Source: Bugula neritina
Lineage: Eukaryota > Bryozoa > Gymnolaemata > Cheilostomatida > Bugulidae
DNA length: 64,000 nt
NCBI GenBank assembly: GCA_964035545.1
Contig: OZ037769.1
Coordinates: 1 to 64,000, forward strand
Direction: 5' to 3'
Part shown: piece after piece, positions 27,401 to 39,465 of the stretch
Numbering within the stretch: position 1 is the stretch's first letter
Layout of the letters: every line of letters starts with the position of its first letter
Notes under the pieces: generated by a model
Databases searched by the model: none
Told to the model about the DNA's origin: nothing
Seen by the model: the letters and a program-made list of their open reading frames with translations, nothing else
Program-made: the position numbers and the translations under genes

Positions 27401-28597
27401 TATAATAATGTTCAACTTATGCTGAATGATTTATTTTGTTTGACTTTATTTCAGTTACATACTCATCATGGTCATAATCATGGTTCGAAATTGAAAAGTT
27501 TAAGTGGAATAAATTCAGTTTAAACTGCTGTAACTATAAAAAACAAGTTATATTTCTTGTTCAAAGAAGTTTCTTTCCTGGTTCTGTAGACTATGTTGAT
27601 TCTATCATGATACAATTTTCAATACTCTAGATTTTAGGACCTATGAGATGTCTCATATATATCTGTCATCATTTATTCAACAATTTTAATTTATCAAATG
27701 TGTTTTGTTTTTTAGAATCACTCCGTGCAGCTCAGATATTCACACATTAGAGAACATATGGTTTTCACCAGGAAGATAGGACCTAGCCAACTGTGGTCAA
27801 TTCTGAGAGCCCCATCTTGGTTATAATTAGGTATTTATTATTTACGATAATTTTCTCTGTTTTCAATTTTACCAATTTTAAATGATGTTAGGCAACTCAT
27901 TATTTTGTACTTCTTGTATTCTAATGTGCATAATTCTTGTTTATCTATTTCAGTTTGAAGTAGTAAAAATGTTATCTTTTATTCATAATTTTAGTCTTGT
28001 TAACTCCAAGTCCTGTGGAATTGTTCAAGTTAATCACTTGTAGTCTTTAGACTAGAATCCCAGCTCGATCTGCAAACATTTACTATTAGCAAATTAAAAT
28101 GAAATGTTTTATATATCAAGGTATTTTAGAATATTTATTGTCTGTTTTGTAGTTGTGTTTAACCACATGCAGATAGAAGTCACCTTGCCATCAAGACCAG
28201 TTTTATATCCATGAGATGCTCACAAGCCGACATGTAGAAGTTGTCTTCTCTCTGTGTTTGATTCAACGAAACTTTTCATCCGTTCAGGTGTGTGTTTAAA
28301 TGAATTGCTTACTGCAACATTACTAACTCTTCCTTTCATTAAGTTAAAGTTGTCTAACCTTTACTACCAACCCTAGGAATTAGTAAAACTTCCAGTGCTA
28401 GGCAGTTAGGTGAACTCAGTTGACCTATATCTGCTCCTATTAGCTATTAAATCCACTGTTGATTAACACTACCGTAACACATAGCTGCTTTTCTGTCGTT
28501 TTATTTTGTTTTAAAAGTTGTAGCTGTTAATTTCATTCAAAAATTGCCAAACATGTTTCTAATAAAAGTTAAAACAGCCTATTGTAAAAGCTCTTGT

Positions 28598-29300
28598 CAG
28601 CCTCAGCCCTGAGATGATCGATATGAGAGTGGCAATTTTAGGGCGTTGTCAACCATTATGCTACTTATTGGTAGGAGGTGTGGCTCATATTACTGTATGT
28701 TTACAGAGGGTAGTTGCGGATGATTTCACCCAGTTTTTGGCCCTTTGTTACATGTTTTCCCTAAAGATTTATAATAAAAATTATAAATGAATTGTTTAAT
28801 TGAACAAATTTTATTTAATTATCAACATAAACTTGAATTAATTGTAGTTTCAATGATGGACACTTTTTATTCTGTGCATCTTACTGGCACTGAACATGGT
28901 TGTATTTCATGAGCCTAATTTATAGTGTTTTATATGTTTTAGCTCAATGAACAAGTTTAAGAACTTTTAAAAAATTTCCAAAAACAAAAACAAATAATAT
29001 TTAAAACACTCAATGAATTATTTAATGATTGTTTTTATGATTAAAAGGGTGTGAACTTAGTATTAAATAAAACTTTCAAACTAGTTCAAATAATAATAAT
29101 AATAATTTCTAATAATTAAAGTGAATAACTTTGGGCTTTATATTGTCATGCATAATTATTAGTGAGCAAGTTTTAAAATTGTTTTTAATTTTATATGCAT
29201 AAAGAATGTGTTTAAAAACTATAACAATAAATGAGACTAAAAATTGTACACATGAAATACAAATAATAATAAAATAAAAAGGTGTCAAAATTTTCCCTTT
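28598..29300. other. Unit-specific AT-rich insertion in unit D
   Basis: Similarity to unit A/B sequence stops at about 28597, and about 700 bp of very AT-rich DNA without exon-like blocks follows before the D-type block near 29388. I see no terminal inverted repeats, no clear target duplication and no open frame of note. It may be an old mobile-element remnant or simply diverged intron. Confidence 0.4.
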
Positions 29301-31790
29301 TCAACTTATATAAACTTTTCAGTTTCAGTCAGCTGGATGTTGCAGTTTTGAATTATTAGCAAATGAGTGTTAACTGTGGCACAGCGTAATTCTGTCAGTC
29401 TCTCGTACTATGCATTATACAATGTACTTATTTTTTATATTCTCTAAAACTGGTGTTTCATGCTTCAACTAAATTTTGTTGTTTTACCATATTATTCATT
29501 ATGTTATTAGATTTCCTACTTATATTATACATCTGTATTATATGAGTATAGAATTTTGATGTTGGTTTGATCATATAACCAGTTGAAAACTTTAGATATA
29601 ATATATACTCCTATACAGTGTTAACATAGTGTTGAGTGTTTTCTGAATGCTTGGAATCTACTAATAAATTTGTCAGTTTGGGGGAAAAAGTGCTACAGGT
29701 CATGTTTCTATTGCCATAACTCATGCTTCCTTTTTTTCTATTGTATTTTGAACAAGTTTATTTACTATTTTTTTGTTTCACAGGATGTGTATAGAGGAGC
29801 AGCAACCTGTATTCTTTTTCTCTCTGTTATTCTCCCCATCCCTGTAAGCCTCATTTTTATGTATGTATGGTATGTATTATTTCAACTCATTATTTTCTAA
29901 AATTACCTTATCTCAAATTTCTGCTATTTGAAATAATACCCATGCAAGTTATTTTATCAGGCAGTGACAGTACACACATTTTGTAATAAACTTAATGCTA
30001 TACAAATTGTCTATAGTAATTCATGACTGTGACCTCCCCCAACTCATTTCAAACAACTAGTTGAATTTTTACCCACAACCAGTAGTCAGAATTGGGAGTA
30101 AGCAAATGCATGCACAACCCTGGCCTCTTTCTTTAGTTCCCTAACCTTATGCTAATATCTAGTTGCATTCAATAACAGAAATTAGTGGTTTAATGGCGAG
30201 TGGGTCGAAGGATGATGAAGCTTCATAAAAATTTCAAAAGTTAAATTCCACGTTGCAACACTCATTTTCATCATTCACCTGAATAGCTTCTAGAGCAAGC
30301 AGTTTCTTGAGCTCACCTGTTCAATTTCTTTATGTCTCTTTGTGTCATTAATTTGTGTTTCTTTTCTTTATGGTTAATTTAGCTTATTTCTTCTTTATTT
30401 TGCCCTAAACATGATTGATAATGCTGCTTAAAGAGGACACATTTTTTAAAAGTATCTGATTGCTACATCTCTGTTTTCCCTTCATTAGATTCTGAAACTG
30501 GTCCAGCAACTGAAACTGCTTGGTCATGGCACCAATAAGGTAATTCTCTATTCAATTCTTTATTTATAATAGCTTTTTACTAACATTTTCTTTAGTAAAC
30601 TGTAGATCTGTATTCATTCATTCTCGGAATTCACGTTGAGTTTTTTACTTAATTGATAAACTGCTCCTCATTTCTTGTCAATGCAATTCTGCAGTCAATT
30701 GAGTAAATGCAGCTGCAAGGCTTATATAATGAATTTCAATTTAGCTTGGCTTTAAATTGGCTTGATTTCAAAATAACTTCTACCCTGTTCTTCTCTGGTT
30801 TGTTGAACTAAACTACAAAATCGATACTAAGAATAACAATCTTAGTATAATACTACAATTAGTGAGCTATACATTTTAGCACCCTAGCTGTTACTTCTTT
30901 TAGTTTCATGTAAGGTTTTCTAGCTAATAGTTGATGCAGTGAGTCAGTGCTCATTTCTTTAGTTTATTGAAAATTTATCCTTTGGGATAATTTCTTGTCT
31001 AAGCATAATATTGGTGCTGCTGTACCACTAATTATATAATATGCCAAGCCATTTTTGCTGACATCATATTTTATTTTTATTTCAGCATTTAAAGTTTTTT
31101 TTTCATTTTCATTCTATAAATTTTTCATTTTACAATAAACCTGTCTTCAGCTTGATTTTATCTGCTTGCCTCAATTAATTGTTATCCACACTGAAGGGAT
31201 GGTTAATTTATATATTAATATAATGCTGTTTTAATAATTACGGTATTTTGTTGTGATACATGATCATTAGACATAATTTTTGTGATTCTATATCAAGCCC
31301 TCTGCAGGAGTATTAAACTTCGCACAAATATTTACACTAACATTTTACAATGACCTTTCTGTAATAGTGCGGCTGTTACTTTGCTCACCACATGTACAAG
31401 CTTATGATTTTAATTCATTGATTTGCTACCCTGTACTGTATGGCTCATAATTGAAATCAAATTTTCTTTTCAAAATAGCCATAACTGTGCAATACGTTCT
31501 AACTCCTACTCAATAATTCAATTTGTTTGACTTTATTTCAGTTACATACTCATATTATTATAGTCATAATCATTCCTTGAAATTAAAAAGTGGAATATTC
31601 AGTTTACGTTGATTCAACTGAAAAAGTTTCTGATTAAAGGAAATGTCTTTCCTGGTTCTGTAGACTAAGTTGATTTTATCATGATACAAATTTCCCATAC
31701 TCTAGATTTCACAGTCTATAATTTGTCTCATACATGTCTGTCATCATTTATTCAACAACTTTAATTTGTCAAATGTGTTTATTTTTTTAG

Positions 31791-31901
31791 AATGTCTCCG
31801 AGCAGCTCAGATATTCACACATTAGAGAACATATGGTCTACACCAGGAAGATAGGATCTAGTCAACTGTGGTCAGTTCTGAGGGCCCCATCTTGGTTTTA
31901 A
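31791..31901 (+). CDS. Candidate terminal exon of the subtelomeric unit (unit D)
   Basis: A T-rich tract and TTTTTTTAG lead into 36 open phase-0 codons and a TAA. It begins NVSEQLRYSH and has a basic middle (VYTRKIG). Copies lie at 15656-15748 (A, stopping at codon 31), about 21675 (B), about 27711 (C) and 36251-36385 (E, open to codon 44). Copies A-C start NHSVQLRYSH. Several differences between copies are conservative or silent, and all are open in the same phase, which is some evidence of past coding. All copies then carry TTAG|GTATTT, a possible donor, so the block could instead be an internal exon of a non-coding transcript. Confidence 0.42.
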   Translation, partial: NVSEQLRYSHIREHMVYTRKIGSSQLWSVLRAPSWF

Positions 31902-32509
31902 TTAGGTATTTATTATTTACAATAATTTTCTCTGTGGTTTCAATTTTACTAGTTTTACAAGATGTATTGGAAGAATCATCTTGTGCTTCTTGTATTCTTC
32001 TTGATAACTGATGTCCATAATTCATGTATATCTATTTCTGTTTGAACTGGTAGTAAAAATGTTATGGTTTATTTATTATTTTAGTCTTGTTAACTCCAAG
32101 TCTTGTGAATTTGTTCAAGTTAATCACTTGTAGTCAGTAGACTAGTATCTCAGCTCTGCAAACATTTACTGTATTAGCAAATTAAAATAAAATGTTTTAT
32201 ATATTAAGGTAGTTTAGAATATTTATTGTCTGTTTTGTAGTTGTGTTTAACCACATGCAGATAAAAGTTCTCTTGCTATCAAGACTGGTTTTATATCCAT
32301 GAGATTCTCACAAGCCGACATGTAGAAGTTGTCTTCTCTCTGTGTTTGATTCATCAAAACCTTCCATAGGTTCAGGTTTGTGTCTAAATTAATTTTTTAT
32401 TGTAAAAATATTTACTCTTTCCCTGTGTTATGTGCTATTAGATTTTAGCATTCATAAAGCTACTACCAGTGCATGGCAATGAGGTGAACTCAGTTGACCC
32501 ATATCTGCT

Positions 32510-32785
32510 CCTTAGTAGTTTTATTCTAGCTCCTAGGGGATAGCTACTCTCGTAAATGATGTTAGATTCAGCTTTTTCTACCTTCCCTTCAACAAAGTTT
32601 GATTTAAGATGAGCATAACAAGCGTTACTACTCAAATAGTGAAGCATGTGCTTTTGATCAAAGTGGCAATATAATTGTATAAAGTGTAGAATATATAACT
32701 TTGTAAAGTTGTGCACATAGAACTGTATAGAGTGATGATTAAAATGCAACTGTGTGAGTTGGTTACATAAAATATTTATTCTATA
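32510..32785. other. About 275-bp insertion shared by units D and E
   Basis: Units A-C read CTGCTCCTATTAGCTATG without interruption, whereas D and E have about 275 bp between CTGCTCCT and GTTAGCTATG. The second copy is at about 36968-37247. On the minus strand the insert stays open for about 90 codons in both copies, with few changes. No inverted termini or protein family are recognised. The age of the D/E duplication probably explains the shared open frame. Confidence 0.45.
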
Positions 32786-34001
32786 TGTCCTGTTAGCTAT
32801 GAACTCCACTCTTGATTAATTTTACCGTAACACTTGGCTGTTTTTCTGTCGTTTTATTTAGCTTTAAAAGTTATAGCTGTTTATTTCGTTCAAGAATTTC
32901 CATACGTGTTTCTAATGAAAGTTAAAACAGCCTATTGTAAAAGCTCTTGCCAACTTTACCCTAGCTCCATACAAAATTTGACTGGAGAGAGAAAAAATCA
33001 GCACATGGTTGGGAATTTTATTTTTAAGATTTTACTTTCCTGTTAATAAAATCATTGCCTTCATTGAACACCATCAATAAGTAATTCATTTGATTTTGGA
33101 CCTTGTAAATACTACCAAACCTCATTCCATCTAAATGAGCACTCTTCAATCATATTTGTTATTTTGTCAATTTATTGCTGTGTGAAAACCGGCATTGAAA
33201 AATATAAGTTTACATAGTGCTATGTTTGCTTGTGGTAAGAATACCAAGTCAGGCTTTCGTTTTTTGATTTTTGGTTATGGCTCTTCTACAAATCATTTTT
33301 TTGAATTTATTAAGTATTACACTCTTCTGTACATCTATACAATAATAAAAATAGGATTTCCCCCCCCTAGTTCTCCATGTTTACTTTTGTTTGCTTTCTT
33401 TAATATTTTTTTATAAAATAAGTTATATTTAGTATTTTATTTCATTGTTTTTTATGATATGCAATACCACATAATCATAGACTACTTTATTATTACAGTA
33501 ACTGGTGTGATGGTCACATGGTCAGCTACTAGACAACCAACCAATTGGGTATAAAGTTGGACAAAGTCATTCTAGATTATTCTTGGCATGTGTGAGCTGT
33601 AAGAGCTGTAATTCTGTCAGTCTCTCGTACTATGCATTATACAATGTACTTATTTTTTATATTCTCTAAAACTGGTGTTTCATGCTTCAACTAAATTTTG
33701 TTGTTTTACCATATTATTCATTATGTTATTAGATTTCCTACTTATATTATACATCTGTATTATATGAGTATAGAATTTTGATGTTGGTTTGATCATTAAC
33801 CAGTTGAAAACTTTAGATATAATATATACTCCTACAGTGTTAACATAGTGTTGCGTCTTTTCTTAATGCTTGGAATCTACTAATAAATTTGTCAGTTTGG
33901 GGGAAAAAGTGCTACAGGTTATGTTTCTATTGCCATAACTTATGCTTCCTTTTTTTCTATTGTATTTTGAACAAGTTTATTTACTATTTTCTGTTTCACA
34001 G

Positions 34002-34061
34002 GATGTGTATAGAGGAACAGCAACCTGTATTCTTTTTCTCTCTGTTATTCTTCCCATCCCT
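34002..34061 (+). CDS. Candidate 60-nt phase-0 coding exon (unit E), unknown hydrophobic peptide
   Basis: A TTTCACAG acceptor and a CCT|GTAAGT donor frame exactly 60 nt, open in phase 0, starting DVYRGTATC and ending VILPIP. Copies at 19882-19941 (B), 25918-25977 (C) and 29784-29843 (D) are also 60 nt and open. Copy A (13886-13945) is 60 nt but has a TAG at its third codon. Between A-C and D-E there is a 2-nt gain near the start and a 2-nt loss further on, so the middle is read in another frame while the end (VIL-IP) is restored. The peptide is strongly hydrophobic, like part of a membrane segment. Function is unknown, and the whole unit may be a pseudogene or a non-coding RNA. Confidence 0.45.
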
Positions 34062-34707
34062 GTAAGTCTCATCTTTATGTATGTATGGTATGTATTATTT
34101 CAACTCATTATTTTCTAAAATTACCTTATCTCAATTTTCTGCTATTTGAAATTGATACACATGCAAGTTATTTTATCAGACAGTGACAGTACACACATTT
34201 TATAATAAACTTAATGCTATACAAATTGTCTATAGAAATTCATGACTGTGACCTGCCTCAACTCATTTCAAACAAGTATTTGAATTTTTACCCACAACCA
34301 GTAGTCAGAATTGGGAGTAAGCAAATGCATGCACAGCCCTGGCCTCTTTCTTTAGGTCCCTAACCTCATGCTAATATCTAGTTGCATTCAATAGCAGAAA
34401 TTAGTGATTTAATGGTGAGTGGGTAGAAGGATGATAAAGCTTCATAAAAATTCCAAAAGTCAAATTCCAAGTTGCAACATTCATTTTCATTATTCACCTG
34501 AATAGCTTCTAGAGCAAGCAGTTTCTGTAGCTCACCTGTTCAATTTCTTCATGTGTCTTTGTGTCATTAATTTGTGTTTCTTTTCTTTATGGTTAATTTA
34601 GCTTATTTCTTCTTTATTTTGCCCTGAACATGATTGATAATGCTGCTTAAAGAGGACCCATTTTTTAAAAGTATCTGATTGCTACATCTCTGCTTTCCCT
34701 TCATTAG

Positions 34708-34758
34708 ATTCTGAAACTGGTCCAGCAACTGAAACTGCTTGGTCATGGCACCAATAAG
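34708..34758 (+). CDS. Candidate 51-nt phase-0 coding exon (unit E)
   Basis: A TCATTAG acceptor and an AAG|GTAATT donor enclose 17 open codons in phase 0, beginning ILKLVQQLKL and ending GTNK. Unit D has the same exon at 30489-30539. In units A-C the corresponding acceptor reads AT instead of AG, and about 230 bp of other sequence separates the two halves of the block, so those copies cannot be spliced this way. It follows the 60-nt exon in phase, which supports a shared reading frame. No family is recognised. Confidence 0.42.
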
Positions 34759-34813
34759 GTAATTCTCTATTCAATACTTTATTTATAATAGCTTTTTACT
34801 AACATTTTCTTTA

Positions 34814-35156
34814 GCCTAGGGCCACACTGTGCGCATTTTCGCATGCGAGCATTAAAACCACAAGTAGCAAAGGTGTCCACTGTATGCGTTGAGAAAACAT
34901 TCGCACTTGTCGCTCAGCATTCTGAACGCAAGTGGAATCGTCTCTGTCGTGGTCACCTAATTGGCTGGTAGCTATTCAGCGAGCCCAATTCTTTTATTTT
35001 AGTGCTACATTCCAGTAAATTGCGTTTTATTAAAAGCGAGTGCGATTTAAAAATGAAAGCTTTGTTTATCACGCATCACTGACACTACAGTGGACACCTT
35101 TGCTACTTGTGATTTCAATTTTCGCATGCGAAAATACGCACAGTGTGGCCCTAGGC
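34814..35156. mobile_element. 343-bp MITE with ~70-bp terminal inverted repeats
   Basis: The left end starts GCCTAGGGCCACACTGTGCG and the right end is its inverted copy. Inner parts also match inversely (CACAAGTAGCAAAGGTGTCC on each side), giving imperfect arms of about 70 bp. TTA flanks both ends (34811-34813 and 35157-35159), a 3-bp duplication of the TWA type used by PIF/Harbinger elements. There is no transposase frame, so it would be non-autonomous. It sits in the intron after the 51-nt exon of unit E. A TA duplication with shorter arms (Tc1/mariner style) is a less likely reading, because the outer GCCTA is also inverted. Confidence 0.85.
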
Positions 35157-38080
35157 TTAATGCAGCTGCAAGGCTTATATAATGAATTTCAATTTAGCTT
35201 GGCTTTAAATTGGCTTGATTTCAACATAACTTTTACACTGTTCTCTGGTTTGTTGAACTAAACTACAAAATCGATACTAAGAATAACAATCTTAGTATAA
35301 TGCTACAAATAGTGAGCTATACATTTTAGCACCCTAGCTGTTACTTCTTTTAGTTTCATGTAAGGTTTTCTAGTTAATAGTTGATGCAGTGAGTCAGTGC
35401 TCATTTCTTTAGTTTGTTGAAAATTTATCCTTTGGGATAATTTCTTGTCTATAAGCATAATATTGGTGCTGCTGTACCACTAATTATATAATATGCCAAG
35501 CCATTTTTGCTGGTATCATATTTTGATTTTATTTCAGCATTTAAAGTTTTTTTTTCTTTTTCATTCTATAAATTTTTCATTTTACAATAGACCTGTCTTC
35601 AGCTTGATTTTATCTGCTTGCCTTGATTTATTGTTATCCACACTGAAGGGATGGTTAATTTATCTATTAATATAATGCCATTTTAATAATTACGGTATTT
35701 TGTTGTGATATATGATCATTAGACATAATTTTTGTGATTCTATATCAAGCCCTCTGCAGGAGTATTAAACTTCACACAAATATTTACACTAACATTTTAC
35801 AATGACCTTTCTGTAATAGTGCGGCTGTTGCTTTGCTCACCACATGTACAAGCTTATGATTTTAATTCATTGATTTGCTACTCTGTACTGTATGGCTCAT
35901 AATTGAAATCAAATTTTCTTTTCAAAATAGCCATAACTGTGCAATAAATTTTAACTCCTACCCAATAATTCAATTTGTTTGACTTTATTTCAGTTACATA
36001 CTCATTATAGTCATAATCATTCCTTGAAATTGAAAAGTGGAATATTCAGTTTGGGCTGCTGTAACTATAAAAGCAAGTTATGTTCCTGATTCAAAGAAGT
36101 TTCTTTCCTGGTTCTGTAGACTATGTTAATTTTATCATGATACAAATTTCCAATACTCTAGAGTTCACAGTCTGTAATTTGTCTCATACATGTCTGTCAT
36201 CATTTATTCAACAATTTCAATTTATCAAATGTGCATGTTCTGTTTTTTAGAATGTCTCCGAGCAGCTCAGATATTTACACATTACAGGACATTTGGTCTA
36301 CACCAGGAAGATGGGACCTAGCCAACTGTGGTCAGTTCTGAGAGCCCCCTCTTGGTTATATTTAGGTATTTATTATTTACAATAATTTTCTCTGTGTTTT
36401 CAATTTTACCAGTTTTACATTATGTTAGGAAAATCATTATCTTGTGCTTCTTGTATTCTTCTTGATAACTGATGTCCATAATTCATGTATATCTATTTCT
36501 GTTTGAAGTAGTAAAAATGTTATGGTTTATTTATTATTTTTGTCTTTTTAATTCCTAGTCTTGTGAATTTGTTCAAGTTAATCACTTGTAGTCATTAGAC
36601 TAGTATCTCAGCTCTGCAAACATTCACTATTAGAAAATTAAAATAAAATGTTTTATATATTAAGGTATTTTAGAATATTTATTGTCTGTTTTGTAGTCGT
36701 GTTTGACCACATGCAGATAGAAGTTACATTGATATCAAGACCAGTTTTATATCTGTGAGATGCTCATAAGCCGACATGTAGAAGTTGTCTTCTCTCTGTG
36801 TTTGATTCATCAAAACCTTCCATTGGTTCAGGTTTGTGTCTAAATGAATTGTTTATTGTAAAAATATTTACTCTTTCCCTGTGTTATGTGCTATTAGATT
36901 TTAGCATTTATAAAGCTACTACCAGTGCATGGCAATGAGGTGAACTCAGTTGACCCATATCTGCTCCTTAGTACTTTTATTCTAGCTCCTAGGGGATAGC
37001 TACTCTCGTAAATGATGTTAGATTCAGCTTTTTCTACCTTCCCTTCGACAAAGTTTGATTTAAGATGAGCATAACAAGCGTTACTACTCAAATAGTGAAG
37101 CATGTGCTTTTGATCAAAGTGGCAATATAATTGTATAAGGTGTAGAATATATAACTTTGTAAAGTTGTGCACATGGAATTATATAGAGTGATGATTAAAA
37201 TGCAACTTTAGGAGCGTGACACATAAAATATTCATACTATATGTCCTGTTAGCTATGAACTCCACTGTTGATTAATTCTACCGCAACACTTGGCTGTTTT
37301 TCTGTCGTTATATTTAGCTTTAAAAGTTATAGCTGTTTATTTCATTCAAGAATTGCCATATGTGTTTCTAATGAAAGTTAAAACAGCCTATTGTAATAGC
37401 TCTTGCCAACCTTACCCTAGCTCCATACAAAACTTGACTGAAGAGATGAAAAATCAGCACATGATTGGGATTTTATTTTAGGATTTTACTTTCATGTTAA
37501 GACAATCATTGCATTCATTGAAAACCATCAATAAGTAATTCATTTGATTTTGAAGCATGTAAATGCTACCAAACCTCATTCCATCTAAATGAGCACTCTT
37601 CGATCATATTTGTTGTTCTGTCAATTTATTGCTGAATGTGTGAAAACCTCTTATTAAAAAATATAAGTTTACATAGTGCTATGTTTGTTTGTGGTAAGAA
37701 TACGAAATCAGGCTTTCATTTTTGATTTTTGGTTATGGCTCTTTCAACAAATCATTTTTTTGAATTTATTAAGTATGACACTCTTCTGTACATCTATACA
37801 TCAATGAAAATAGGATTCCCCCCCCTGGTTCTCCATTTTTACTTTTGTTTGCTTTCTTCAATAATTTTTTATAAAATAAGTTATATTTAGTATATTTTTA
37901 TTTCATTGTTTTTTTATGATATGCAACACCACATAATTATAGACTGCTTTATTCTTACAGTAACTCATGGTGTGATGGTCACATGGTCATCTACTAGACA
38001 ACCAACCAATTGGGTATAAAGTTGGACAAAGTCATTCTAGATTATTCTTCACATGTGTCAGCTGGATGAGCTATATTGAG

Positions 38081-39400
38081 GTAATTCCTGTTGTTTTTAA
38101 TATATAGAGATATTTATTGTAGCAGTCTAAAAGAAAGTAGCGATGTAAAAGCCTTTACATCATAAGTTGTAAGCGTAGTTGCAGGACGCAAGCTTAAAGA
38201 TAGATGAAAATACTGGGTTGTTATACCAGTCAAAAAAGTCAGCTATTGTTTAGTTGCCGTAATGAGTGTCGGAAAATTGTAATATAGCTTGCATAGCTGT
38301 AATAATTATACATGAAAAGCTATAATGCATTAGGGAAAAGCTTTCCCAACTTATGTAAAGTCCCAACAATTCCTATTAAGTATAACACGAATCCTTGATT
38401 AAACTACTTCTAGAATTATTCGGAAATTTTTAATTAATCACAATTTAACCAGTAAACAGTTTCAAACTTTTTATCGAGTTATATTTTCAAGAATTACAAA
38501 TAAAATTTGACTAAAGTTGAACTGATATACTATTTTGCTTCTCTATAAGTTGGTATGGCCTGGATGTTTTATGCGGTTTATCTTAACCTGATTATACATA
38601 CCCTTGGTGGTTGATGTCTACTTTTATACCCTAATTATATTATTTTACCCCAATCAGCTGAATATTCCAATTTTAAATTACTAGCGAATGGGTTTTACCA
38701 GTAGCAGCCAAATTCTGCCAAAGTCTCACATTTAAACTATATGCCTCTGGTACTATGCATTATATACAATGTTCTTATTCTCTATAGTCTCTAAAACTGG
38801 TTATTGATGCTTCAACTAAATTTTGTTGTTTTTAAAGTCACTTTTATTGCGGGCGTTTGTCTTGATAGTTGTTAGTGTGCCATGCAGAATTTAGAGCTGT
38901 AAATCCTGCTTCACTTTTCATATAATGTATATTGTTGTATCCTATATTATTATGATGCCAGTTATAAAAAATTTTCACCGTTTGTCGAAAGGGGGAAATT
39001 AATAGTAAATATTCATGAAAGGGGGAATATTAGGGAAAGGTTGGTAACTCCTGTGTTATATATTTCTACTGCACTATAAGGGAGAAAATCTGTTGTCCAC
39101 ATTATCTATTCTGCATAACCTGTTCGCTGTTGACATTTGGGCATACTGCTTTTACAGGTACACTGTAAGGCATAAAAATTGTTTGGGCATTACATGAGCA
39201 TGGAAAGCTTTTGTTGAATCATTACAGCTTTAATTGTATTAACATAGCTATGTTAGCTACATTAGGCTATGTTAGCTATATTAGCTACATTTTGTTTTCT
39301 CTGTTGTGTTATTTGCTTGTGTGCAGCTATTTTGGCTATTTCAGAAAAAAGCTGTTTTCTAGACTGATATAAACCCTGCACTTTCAGCTCTCTCTTCATT
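38081..39400. other. End of unit array and transition sequence
   Basis: After the last 119-nt block, about 300 bp are unlike other units. Similarity to unit A then resumes (about 38380-38900) and fades. Around 39237-39292 there is a short imperfect repeat of TAGCTA(C/T)ATT-like motifs. No gene is recognised before the proteasome pseudogene. Confidence 0.5.
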
Positions 39401-39465
39401 CAGTCTTTGGAAATGCACATCTCTCTTCAAGCAACAGGAATTATCTTGAGAGTTGGTTGTTTTAG

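Larger units (their letters stand above)
15921..27844. repeat. 6036-bp near-identical tandem duplication (units B and C)
   Basis: Bases 15921-21808 match 21957-27844 at a constant offset of 6036. No difference was found in the stretches compared by eye, and the short open frames at 18775 and 24811, 19061 and 25097, and 19840 and 25876 are identical. The 148-bp remainder, 21809-21956, completes the period. Neighbouring units A and D are clearly diverged, so this duplication is recent or was homogenised by gene conversion. A collapsed or wrongly expanded assembly is the artefact to exclude. Confidence 0.92.
12300..38900 (+). repeat. Subtelomeric tandem array of five related 4-6 kb gene-like units
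   Basis: The same ordered series of motifs recurs five times. Unit A covers roughly 12.3-15.9 kb, B and C are the near-identical pair within 15921-27844, D runs roughly 28.0-33.6 kb and E roughly 33.6-38.9 kb. In order, the shared blocks are a 119-nt block, a 60-nt block, a short block ending at a GTAAAC or GTAATT donor, a His-rich block, a block beginning AATCACTCC or AATGTCTCC, and a 133-nt block. Each is flanked by pyrimidine-rich tracts with AG and followed by GT on the + strand. D and E resemble each other more than A-C. The D/E junction is a direct fusion at about 33604-33612, as expected from unequal recombination. Intervening DNA is AT-rich. I do not recognise the encoded product; a non-coding RNA is also possible. 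Confidence 0.85.

Noticed and set aside
34814-35156. Second copy of the MITE elsewhere in the window
   Set aside because: No other stretch with the GCCTAGGGCCACAC end was seen on either strand.
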